Source of the DNA: Bacilli bacterium | Lineage (GTDB): Bacteria; Bacillota_I; Bacilli_A; RF39; UBA660 | NCBI GenBank assembly: GCA_024683115.1 | Contig: JAIKYM010000089.1 | Span: 1 to 11,336 of the forward strand | Reading direction: 5' to 3' | DNA: 11,336 bases | In this document: one piece after another, positions 1 through 10,300 of the stretch | Layout of the letters: the number at the start of each line of letters is the position of its first letter | Numbering within the stretch: the first letter of the stretch is position 1 | Notes under the pieces: generated by a model | Told to the model about the DNA's origin: nothing | Seen by the model: only the letters and a program-made list of their open reading frames with translations | The model's database searches: none | Translations under genes and position numbers: made by a program

Positions 1-1108
1 GGATAAGTTTGTTGATTATAATGAACCTATCATGCATATTAAGTCTTCTATAGAGGGTAAAGTTAATTATAGATCATTAATATTTATACCTTCTAAAGCA
101 TCTCCTGATTTCTATACTAAAGAATATGAAAAGGGCTTACAATTATATTCAAATGGTGTATTAATCATGGATAAGTGTAAGGAATTAGTTCCAGATTATT
201 ATTCATTTATTAAAGGTATTGTAGATTCTGAAGATTTATCATTAAATATTTCAAGAGAAACTCTACAACAAGATAATGTATTACAAACTATTGCTAAATC
301 ATTAGATACTAAGATAACTAAAGAAATAGAATCTTTATTAAATGATAACAGAGAAAAATATGAAGAATTCTTTAAAGAATTCGGTATGAATATTAAATTC
401 GGTTGTTATAACAACTGGGGAATGGATAAAGATAAACTTCAAAACTTATTATTATTTACTTCATCTAAAGATAAGAAGTTAGTTACATTAAAAGAAATAA
501 GTGAAAGAAGTAAAGAAAAAATCTATTATGTATGTGGTGAAACAATAGATAAAATAGATAACTTACCAGTAGTAGAGAATTATAAAGATAAAGATATTGA
601 AATCTTATATTGTGATAACTATCTAGATGAATTTGTTATGCAAACTCTTCATTCTTACGATGGTAAAGAATTAATAAATATTCAAAAAGAAGAAACAGAT
701 CTTTCTACTGATGAAGAAAAAGAAGCAATTAAAAAATACAATGAAGAAAATAAATCTATGTTAGATATCATGAAAGCTGCTGTAGCTGATATATCTGATG
801 TTAAATTTTCTAATAGATTGGGTAAACATCCAGTAGGTTTAACATCAGTTGGTGATATAACTATTGAAATGGAAAAAATTATTAATGCTATGCCTACAGA
901 TCAAAATATCAATGCTGTTAAGGTATTAGAGATTAATAAAAATCATCCAATAGCTGATAAATTAATAAAACTTGAAAAAGATAATAATAAGGATGAATTA
1001 GAGAAGATTTCAAAAGTATTATATGCTCAAGCAAGATTAATTGAAGGACTACCAATTGATAATCCAACTGAAATAACTAATTTAATATGTGAAGAAATAA
1101 GCAAATAA
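1..1108 (+). CDS. htpG: Hsp90-family molecular chaperone HtpG, 3' part (5' end outside window)
   Basis: This is the C-terminal 368 codons of the bacterial Hsp90 homologue, a cytosolic ATP-dependent homodimeric chaperone that remodels client proteins with DnaK. The frame is open from base 2, so the ATG at 32 is internal and not the true start. The N-terminal ATPase domain (roughly 250 residues, of about 620 in the family) lies upstream. The visible part starts in the middle domain. The family signature VDSEDLSLNISRE lies around 220-259, and its arginine (codon 254-256) corresponds to the conserved middle-domain arginine that contacts the ATP gamma-phosphate. The C-terminal dimerisation domain follows, with NRLGKHPVGL (about 811-840) and a VLEINKNHPI stretch (about 922-951). 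There is no C-terminal MEEVD, as expected for a bacterial form. It ends at TAA 1106-1108 inside a terminator, so it is the last gene of its transcript. The family call is secure. Confidence 0.97.
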   Translation, partial: DKFVDYNEPIMHIKSSIEGKVNYRSLIFIPSKASPDFYTKEYEKGLQLYSNGVLIMDKCKELVPDYYSFIKGIVDSEDLSLNISRETLQQDNVLQTIAKSLDTKITKEIESLLNDNREKYEEFFKEFGMNIKFGCYNNWGMDKDKLQNLLLFTSSKDKKLVTLKEISERSKEKIYYVCGETIDKIDNLPVVENYKDKDIEILYCDNYLDEFVMQTLHSYDGKELINIQKEETDLSTDEEKEAIKKYNEENKSMLDIMKAAVADISDVKFSNRLGKHPVGLTSVGDITIEMEKIINAMPTDQNINAVKVLEINKNHPIADKLIKLEKDNNKDELEKISKVLYAQARLIEGLPIDNPTEITNLICEEISK

Positions 1109-1128
1109 TTACATTTGCTTATTTTTTT
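1095..1128 (+). terminator. Intrinsic terminator of htpG, overlapping its stop codon
   Basis: A perfect 12-bp inverted repeat (AAATAAGCAAAT at 1095-1106, ATTTGCTTATTT at 1113-1124) has a 6-base loop and runs into a T tract at 1122-1128. The left arm encodes the last residues of HtpG, and the stop codon (1106-1108) sits at the stem-loop junction. The stem is AT-rich with only two G:C pairs, but its length and the T tract make a rho-independent terminator the clear reading. Confidence 0.9.
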
Positions 1129-1149
1129 GATGAATTTTTATGTAAAGTA

Positions 1150-1181
1150 TTGAAAAAACTCTTGCACAAATGTATTATAAT
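1150..1181 (+). promoter_or_regulatory. Probable sigma-A promoter of the giant surface-protein gene
   Basis: A TATTATAAT block at 1173-1181 supplies the -10 element. Two readings are possible. TTGAAA (1150-1155) with a 17-base spacer gives TATTAT (1173-1178) as -10. The consensus TATAAT (1176-1181) would lie 20 bases from TTGAAA and would need a different -35, and none is convincing. Another TTG-type box, TTGCAC (1162-1167), is too close to either. The start of transcription should fall near 1184-1189, only about 10-15 bases before the ATG. I am confident in the -10 block and less so in the -35. Confidence 0.6.
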
Positions 1182-1186
1182 ATTAT

Positions 1187-1192
1187 GGTGAT
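1187..1192 (+). promoter_or_regulatory. Ribosome binding site GGTGAT for the giant gene
   Basis: GGTGAT is complementary to the AUCACC part of the usual bacterial 16S rRNA 3' tail, the 3' half of the extended Shine-Dalgarno AGGAGGTGATC. It ends 6 bases before the ATG at 1199. It fixes the start: the in-frame codons upstream are AAG, GAT, GAT, GGT, TAT, TAT and then TAA (1178-1180), so no alternative start exists. The site begins at or next to the predicted transcription start. Confidence 0.65.
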
Positions 1193-1198
1193 GATAAG

Positions 1199-1309
1199 AT
1201 GAAGAGTAGTGTAAGAATTAAATTAACATTTGTATTATTATTAACGATAGGAGTCATTGTTGGCTTAGGTATTTTCGCTAAAAATCTAGCGTCGTCTAAG
1301 ACTTTTGCC
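1199..1309 (+). other. Signal peptide of the giant surface protein
   Basis: Residues 1-37 show a basic n-region (K2, R6, K8), a hydrophobic core from about 9 to 27 (TFVLLLTIGVIVGLGIFA) and a polar c-region. Cleavage is plausible after the TFA at 35-37, or earlier after A27. It looks like a Sec signal, with no YSIRK motif and no lipobox cysteine. Confidence 0.8.
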
Positions 1310-4300
1310 TATGAAAATGGTATATATAATGTTCAAGCATTTGTTGATGAAAATGATGATCCAACATCGGCATATTTTATATTGGAAAATATTAGTATGC
1401 TTGATATGGATACTATGGAGGATAATACTGTTAAAATTACATCTTCCACAGCTTCTTTATCATTTTTTGATCCGATTTCAAATGGAGCAATTACAGCTAC
1501 TAATAATATAGTTGAACCTTCTAAAAATGGAATTGGTATAAAAGTAGATGGCTTAGCTAAAGGTGAAAAGTATGAAATTGCTATTGAACCTGAGAATGTT
1601 AAGAAGGGTTATACTTTAGGATTTAAGAAAGCTATCATTGAATTAGATAATACAGGTGTATTATCAGCATCTATTAAATCTATTGTAGATGAAGATGATA
1701 ATTATATTAATGTTAATGAAAATGATAACATGGTATTCTTATTCACTGAAGATAATAATAATGTTAAAATGCGTGCTAAAGAAGATGTTGATATTGTTTA
1801 TACATATTCTTTAACTGAATTATCAGATGATCAATTAAAAAATGTTGATTGGGTTACCTATGATAAGAATACATATTTAACATTATCTACAAATGGATTC
1901 TTATATGCTAAAGCTAAATATAAATCTTTAACATACAGTGAAGTATCTGTATTAAGAATTAGTAATATCGATAAGTTAGATCCTATTATTGATGTAACAG
2001 GTAGTTCATTAAGTAGTGATGAAAAATCAGTTAATCTTACATTTGTTCTTAAGGATGCAGAAGCTACAAATGAATATGGTAAATCACAAGTTAAATCATA
2101 TGCATTTACTACAGTTTCTACACCTAGTGAAGCCGATTTTACAACTGTAAGTGAAAATTCCACTATCAATAAAACTATTACTGATAATGGCGATTATTAT
2201 ATTACTTTAAAGGATAATGCAGGTAACTCTAAACAAGTTACAATTCAAGTAACTAATATTAGCGAACTTCCTGATAATTATAGTTTAATTATTTTGAATT
2301 CTCCTGTAGCATCTTTAAATGGTAGTTTATATAGAACTTTTGATGAATTAACTAATGCATTGCATGCAAATGGTTTAGATAAAGATGATGAAGTATTAGT
2401 TCAAGTTGTTAATGATATTTCAGGTCAATCAGGAACATTTAATGATATTAATGTTGTATTAGATTTAAATGGTCATACAATCCAAACTAATAAGCATGAT
2501 TCTGTATTTAATGTTCAAAGTGATGGTAAATTAAAAATAGATGACTTTAAATATAATATAGGTGATTACGTATCAGCTTCTTCTTGGAATGGACAACCAT
2601 ATTCTGAATTCTCAAGCGGAGATGGAAATGGTACTATTATAGGAAGCAAAAACAATGCTGTTAATATTGAATCAGGTGGTGAATTTATTGTTGGTACAGA
2701 TAATACTATTGATATTGCTCACGTAGAAGTACCAGATCAACATACACCTTCAATTGATGGTAAGAACAAAGGTGTATATAACCGTGGAACATTTAAGTTC
2801 TTTGATGGTGTAATTACTGCACCTCTACCAGTAGATGATGCAATTGATGAAACACCTTATATTTATGATCCTAGTATTGTATTAACTGAAGATCAAACAA
2901 AACAACAATTAACACTTGCTAAGGTAACTGGTATTGAAGCATTAATTGGTAGAACAAGATTTACTTATCTTGAAGATGCCATTGAAGCTGCTAATACTAG
3001 ATATGGATTAAATGGTGAACAAGTCAAGATAGATTTAATTGCTGATATTACTCGTTCACAAACTATCGTATTTGATGATACTAAGAATATTCATTTAGAG
3101 TTAAATGGGCATTCATTAAACTCAACAACATCAACATTAACTAACTATGGTAGATTAGTTATTACTAGTGCTGCTGAAGGTTCATTAATTACAAGTTCAG
3201 CTCATGATATTATTAATAAAGCAGGAGCTTATTTAAGTATAAATGGTGTTAAAATTAGTAATTCAACTAAGAACTATTTCCCAATTTATCAAGAGGTTGG
3301 AGCAGAATTAGTTATTGAAGGTGGAGAATACTATCAAACAAAGAGTGGTTGTAATGTTTACAATGAAGGTGGAAAAGTCACTGTTAATGGTGGTAAGATG
3401 GGTGGCTCATATTACTCAAGTGATTATCCATATAATTCACCTCCTGCTTATGGTGGTAATTCAATTTATAGTATAACTGCTGCTTCTACTGAAGTTGATG
3501 AAGTATTAGACAATGATTTTATGGATGATTTATACTATGGTTATTTTGTTAAAGATGATAATGGTGTATATCAACCTCAATCATATAATAGATATGCTGG
3601 TTATGAAGATTATGTAGTATTTGATTTATCAGATAAGCCTGAGTATGAATATTATAGAATTAGTTATGATGTTGAAGGTAGAAATGTTCCTTCAGGAAGT
3701 TCAATATATGGTGGATATACTGTTTTGAAGACTACAAATAGTGCTCCAAACAGATCACAAACTGGAGCTTTCGGTAAAGTAACTGGAACAGTAGAAAAAA
3801 CAACTGTTACTAAGTCTTTTCAAGGTGGTAAAACATATTATCTATATTTAGGGTATGATAGAAGAAATGTTAATACTGCTGGTACTAATGAATACTATGG
3901 AATAAGCAATGCACGATTTGAAAGAGTAAAGACAGCTAATCCAGTTACTGTTGTAAATGGAGGTACATTATCTGGTGCTTCTTATGTTATTTATAATAAC
4001 TCTGCAAATGATGATGCCGTTACTTTAAATGGTGGTTTAGTAACTGGTGCGGCTGGATGTGTATATATTCAATATGGTACTGCAACAGTTAATAATCTTG
4101 AACCTAATTCACGTGCTTTATATGCACAAAAAGGTGGAAAGATTGTTGTAAATGGTGGAACATTTGGTGGTGTTCAAATTTGGAATGGTTCAGCTATTAT
4201 TAATGATGGTACTTTGGGTACAGTTACTTCTACTAATACATTAGTAGCAGATGAGATTGATATCACGATTAATGGCGGAACAATTACTAATGTTTATAAC

Positions 4301-7300
4301 TATGGTCACATGACTATAAAGGATGCAACAATTGATTATCTTAAACATGATTCGCCATATGATTTAACTGTTAATAACGTTACATTTACTAAAAATATTG
4401 ATATTGCTGCAACAGCTACTGGTAATGTAACTATTAATAAAGCTTCGTTATCTTATACAAGAGATAATGGACAATACGATTATTTTGCGATTCAAAAGAA
4501 TGGTAATTTAGATTTAACTATTAATAATATGGATATTGAAATAGCTGGTACTACACAAACATCATCTTCTAATGTTTGGAAAATTGTAGGCTTATATAAT
4601 ACAGGTGCTGGTACAATTACATTAGATAATTTTAAAGTTAACAATACTCATAGAGTATCAAATAAAGAAACTACATACGCTATTTATAATGCAGCAGAGA
4701 ACACAATTATTCTAGGTAATCCAGATGGAGAATATCATGAAAATACTGTTGATTTATATGGTGGAACTAATGGTATTTTCTCAACAAGAACTCAAGTTAA
4801 ATTCTACGATGGTATTATAAAGAGTACAGGTAGTGCTATAGCGGAAGAAATAAATACTATTGAAGATGGATATGTTATTGATAGAAATACAGTTGATGGA
4901 ATTGATACTGTTAAATTAAAAGTTCTTGAATTCCCAAATATCTTAAATGTAGAAAAAAACAAAACATATGCAACTTTAATTTCTGCATTAGGTGAAGTAG
5001 GATCTGGTGAAACATTAAGATTCTTAAATGATGATAACTATGAATATAATAGTGAAGCATATACATTTGATGAAAATAAAAATGTAATAATAGATGTACA
5101 TGGTAAAAATGTGTATATTAATTATGAGTTAGTTAATAATGGTACAGTTAAGTTTACTGATAGTGCTGATACTCATGGTAGTGTAAGTTCAAAATCAATT
5201 ACTAATAATAGTAATTTAACACTTGAAAATGTTGGATGGACAATGGAAGTAACTCAAGCTCAAGGTGTAATGAACTATGGAACGATTAATATAAATAATG
5301 TTCAAGGTACTATGTCTGATGTTACGGTTGAAACTCCATATTTTGATAATAGGGGAACTATTACAATAGATGGTGAAAATACTACTTACTCAGTTAGAAA
5401 TAATAATTATGATAGAATTTTTAGAAATAGAGCAACTGGTAATTTGATTATCAATAATGGTACATTTACTAATAATGTTATTAGAAATAGTTTTGGTAAT
5501 GTAACTATAAATGGTGGAACATTAAATGGTTCATCTTATATAGGAGCATTTACTTCTACAGCATCTAATCCGACTTATACAATGGTATGTACTGTATCTT
5601 CATCTTGTGTAAAACCTACTATATCAAAAGGAACAATTTATAATACTCAAAATAAACAATCATATTTCTATATTCCAATTGATGTCACAGAATATTCTGG
5701 TGATGTTACAGTTAAGGTTAAGTATACTGCTGGAAATGATTCGTATGATACAAGACTTGCTGTTGATAAAAATACATCATCAACACCATCTTGGGATTAT
5801 AACAAAAAAGCTATTGTTAAAGATGGTTTATTCACTAAAACTATTCAAGGTGGTAGTAAATATTATTTAAAAGTTTGGTCATATAATATTATTATTTATA
5901 GTGTAGAAATATCTGATGGTACAAATACTGATCAATTATTTAAACAAGGACTTGTTACAGTTAATGATGGTACAATCAATGGAATAATTGTATTAAATAA
6001 CTCAAATGCAATAATTAATAAAGCTGCAGTTAATGGAAGTGTATCTGTTAATCCTGGATCAACTTTAGTATCTAAGGATGTTACTTATACTAAGGCTCCG
6101 ATTACAGCTGATAAAGATTCTGTGGTAGATATTGATGGATCAAAATTTAGTGGTCAATCAAACGCAATTAATGCAACACAATCTCATTTATATGTTAAAA
6201 ATGCTACTTTCACATATTCATATTCCACAGCTTATAACATTACGAATGTAATAAAGCTATCTAGTGGTGCAACTCTTGATATGAGAAATACTACAGCTAC
6301 ACATTATAATTCAATGAGTAGACCTTCAGACGGAACATTTATATCAATTATTTATGATAATGGTGCTGAAAGTATTTATATTAAAGATTCTACTTTAACA
6401 TCTACTTCTTATTGGGCTCCAAATACTCCTTTATATATTTCTGGATCTCCAAATGTAGTGATTAATAATTCTACATTAACAGGTGGAGAAAATAGAATCG
6501 GATCTGAATCATATGGTATTTATATGATTGGTGATGCAAATGTTACTATCTCTAACGAAGATGGTGATGAAAATGGCTATGTAAGTACAACAATGCCAAA
6601 GATATCTGGTATAACAAATGGTATTTATCGTACAAACGGAACATTAAATTATTATGATGGTGAAGTAATTGGTAGAACTTCATTTGTTGGCGGAGTTAAC
6701 GATATGCCTGAAGGATATCAAATCAATATCGATATGGTTAGTAATACTGAACATGCAACGCTAGTAAGTGTTCCAATTGTAAAAAATACTAACACTGGAG
6801 TAGAGTATTCAAAATTACAACAAGCATTTAATGAATGTCCAAATAATACTGATTGTTATTTAGAAGTAATTCATGATATTTCTACAGTTAGAGAAGCTGT
6901 CATTCCTGATGATAAGATTATCAATTTTAATATTGCTGGACATACTATTAATGTAGCTCAAGATAAGAACTTTAAAAACTTTGGTATATTTAAAGTTTCA
7001 GGCGGTACTATGGTATCTGCAGCAGTTTCCAATGGTTCAGCTCAAATTGATAACTATAATATATTAGAAATCAATACAGGTACTATAATGACTGTTGGTG
7101 AAAGTTATGATGCTAAATGTATTATTACCTATAAAACAGGTAAGACATATATTAATGCTGGAACATTTAATGCAACAACTGTTAAAGGTTCTTCACCTAG
7201 AGCTAAGGGTAGAATTATCCAAAATAGAGGTGGATATGTAGAAGTTAACGATGGAACATTTAACGTAAAAGATTCATCTGCAATTCATGGAATTCCAGAT

Positions 7301-10300
7301 TTCCCAGAAGTTGTTAATTTAACTCCTGATGTAATGTCTATAAGTTATGATGAATATATAGGATTTGAAACTTTATCTGGTTCAGATAAAGGAAAAATCT
7401 ATGTACCTCTTGATTTAACTTCTTATGTAGGAACTGTAAATGTTAAGTTTACGGTTGGATGTAACTCAAATACTTCAAACACATATTCAATTTTCCGTGA
7501 AAATGATGATGGTACTACTACACTTATAGGATCTACTTATGGTTTCTCTAATAAGATAACAGCAAATAAAGATTTAGAAGGTGGATATAAATATAGAATT
7601 CAATTCTTTGGACCTGGATATATTTACTTCTATGATTTAGTAATTGCTGGTGAAAGTCAAATAACTCAATCAAATACAGTTATTAATAATATGACTATGA
7701 ATACAGATAGTGATTACGCTATTGGTATTAGAATAGCTAATAGTAAGTTAACTGTTAATAACGGAACATTTAATGGTAAAAGAGCTTCATATGAAAAAGC
7801 AATTGAAGCTGTATATAATTCTGATGTGTATATTAAAGATGCAACATTTATAAAACCTTTGCACGCAGTCGATACATCGACAACTAAATTAAAGGTTGAT
7901 AAAGCTTTAGTTAAATATTCAGAATATGGTATTTATGCAACATATGGTACTACTGATATTAAAGACTTTACATTCATATCATATAACGATGGTGTAAGTA
8001 CAAGTAATTATATTAGTAATAGACCTATTTATCTACATGGTGTAACTACTGCGACAATTACTAGTCCAAATATTAAATTTAAAGGTGGCGGATATGCAAT
8101 ATTTGCTTCAAATGATTGTGGACAAGTTGATATTATTAATCCTACTATAGATGTTGAAGCTACAGGAAATAATTATGATGCCATTGGTATTATGATAAGT
8201 GGTGATAATACAGTTGCAAATGTAGAAGGAGCATCTATTCTTGCTACAGGTGGACGTGGAATTGGTATTACTTTATCTAAAGGTACATTGAACGTTGGTA
8301 AAAATGATAATACTGTAGATACATCTACGATTGCTATTGAAGCAGGTAGTATTGGTGTAAATAATACTGGTGGTATATTTAACCTATATGATGGTATAGT
8401 TAAAGCTCCAACTCCTGATTTTGGTGGAGTTAATAATGTACCAACAAATTATGTTGCTATAAGAGATGAAATAGATTATATACCTGTATTAAAACTTACA
8501 AATGAAGGTACAATTAAGAATACTCAAACTGGTCAAAATTATCTAACTATTCAAGCTGCAGTTGATGCTTGTGACAATAATGAGTGTTTATTAGAGTCAT
8601 TATATTCATATAATTATCTAACTTATGTATCTACTATTCCAAGCAATAAAAATATTATCCTAGATTTAAAATCAAATACATTTGTTGTTTCTGCAGAACA
8701 TGGAATAGTTAATAATGGTACATTAAAAGTTAAAAATGGTTTACTTAAAGCTGAAAATTTAAGTACTCAAACTAGAGTATTAGATAACTATGGCAATCTA
8801 ACAACTTCAACATTAAATATAGATGTTGGTAAAATTAAAACTGCTAATGTATTCTATAATAATATTGATGCAAATTTAATAATCGATAGTGGATCTTATA
8901 CTGCTAATTATTCTACAACAAGTACAAGTGATAGTATTGTGAATGGATTAATGTTATATAATCTTGGTGGAAATGTAACTATAAATGGTGGAGATTTCTA
9001 TGTATCAAGTAGTAGAGTTCTTCCTTTCATTTCTTCAGCTAGACCAATGGGAAGATATTATAATAATACTTATTATGAACCTGGTTATAATGTTGGTTCT
9101 TATGCATTTGGAGGTATAGGTTCAATACTTGAAGTAGATTTAACAGAGTATGGTAATACTAATGTTAATGTAAAGGTTAACTATCAAGTTTATAATGTAA
9201 ATTCTACATATCCAAGTACAAGTTTATATATTTTAAATGAAAATAGAGCTTATACTTCATCAGATACTCCTGTATTTACAAAATCTGAGATTACAAGACC
9301 TGAAGTATATGAAACTACTTTAACTGGTGGTAGAAAGTATTATTTCACAAGTTCTGGTTATTTTATGTATAATGATATTCTAGTTAATGGTAAATCATTA
9401 TTCCATGTACCCGACTTTATAATTAATGGCGGTATTATACATGACCCAGCTGTTTCAGCGAACACTAACAATTCATCAAAAACTATATCTACATTTAATA
9501 GTAACGTTGTTTTAAATGGTGGTAAGATTGAACATGGTACGTCAGCTACAAATTCGTATGGTATTTCAATTAACTCAGGAACGTTTACATTAAATGATTT
9601 CACAATTGAAAACGTTAGATATCCTATTGCACTTTCAAGTTATTGTACTGCTAAGTTTAATGGTGGTAATATTCTTAATACCGTAGATGGAACATTTACT
9701 GGATTAAACATTAATACATGTTATGTTGATATCAATGATATAAATATTGAATCTACTAAGTCTTCTTCTAATGATATTAGAGGTATTTATAACGCTTCTA
9801 GTTATCCAGTTATAATGCGTGGAGGAACAGTACATGTTGATGGTTCTAAAGCATATGGTATCTATAATGGATATTCAACATTTGAATATGGTGTTGATGA
9901 TGGAATAGTATTAAAGAATAAACCTGCTGTTTATGGTGGATACTATGGTATTTATTCATCTGCTGTTTATAAATATTCAGATGGTACATTTGAATCGGCT
10001 AGTACTCCTATGGGTGGTAAGTTAGGTACTCCACCTCAAGACTATATGATTTATACATATAATAAGAAAACAACTCTAGAAATTGACTCTACAGTTGAAA
10101 ATACATATGAGTACAATGGAGGTTATTACCAAGATATTAAGATTCCAATCACTTCAATTGGATTATTAGATAATAAAGTTGGTACTATTACATTAGGTAA
10201 TGATGTATTAATAGAAGAATCTATAACAATTCCTGCTGATATTAATTTAACTATTGCTTTAAATGGTCATTCAATATCTTTCAGTAATACAGAATATGGA

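Noticed and set aside
32..34. ATG at 32 as the start of the first gene
   Set aside because: The frame is open to the window edge, and the codons before 32 continue the HtpG sequence. The ATPase domain is missing, so the real start is outside the window.
1162..1167. TTGCAC as the -35 of the giant-gene promoter
   Set aside because: It is only about 5-8 bases from the -10 block, far too close for sigma-A; TTGAAA at 1150-1155 fits better.
1858..2169. 103-codon open frame on the minus strand
   Set aside because: It lies wholly inside the giant gene, opposite a well-supported coding frame. It has no promoter or ribosome site I can see and no recognisable domain; it is a shadow frame.
4954..4960. 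A_AAA_AAC heptamer in the zero frame of the giant gene, a form that can serve as a -1 frameshift site
   Set aside because: A -1 shift would meet a TGA about a dozen codons later, I see no strong stem-loop or upstream Shine-Dalgarno-like stimulator, and A-runs are expected in DNA this AT-rich. The long frame is the functional one.
5679..5870. 63-codon open frame in another + frame
   Set aside because: It lies inside inserted domain B, is of low complexity (rich in I, L, M), and has no ribosome site; it is a shadow of the real frame.
3941..9433. Recurrent short DNA words such as aatggtggaacatt that could look like a DNA repeat array
   Set aside because: They are the codons of the NGGT-type beta-helix coil motif, irregularly spaced and not conserved at third positions beyond codon bias. 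No constant spacer or palindrome suggests CRISPR or a mobile element.
9358..9603. 81-codon open frame on the minus strand
   Set aside because: It is antisense to module 5, without start signals or recognisable content, and is explained by the codon bias of the opposite strand.
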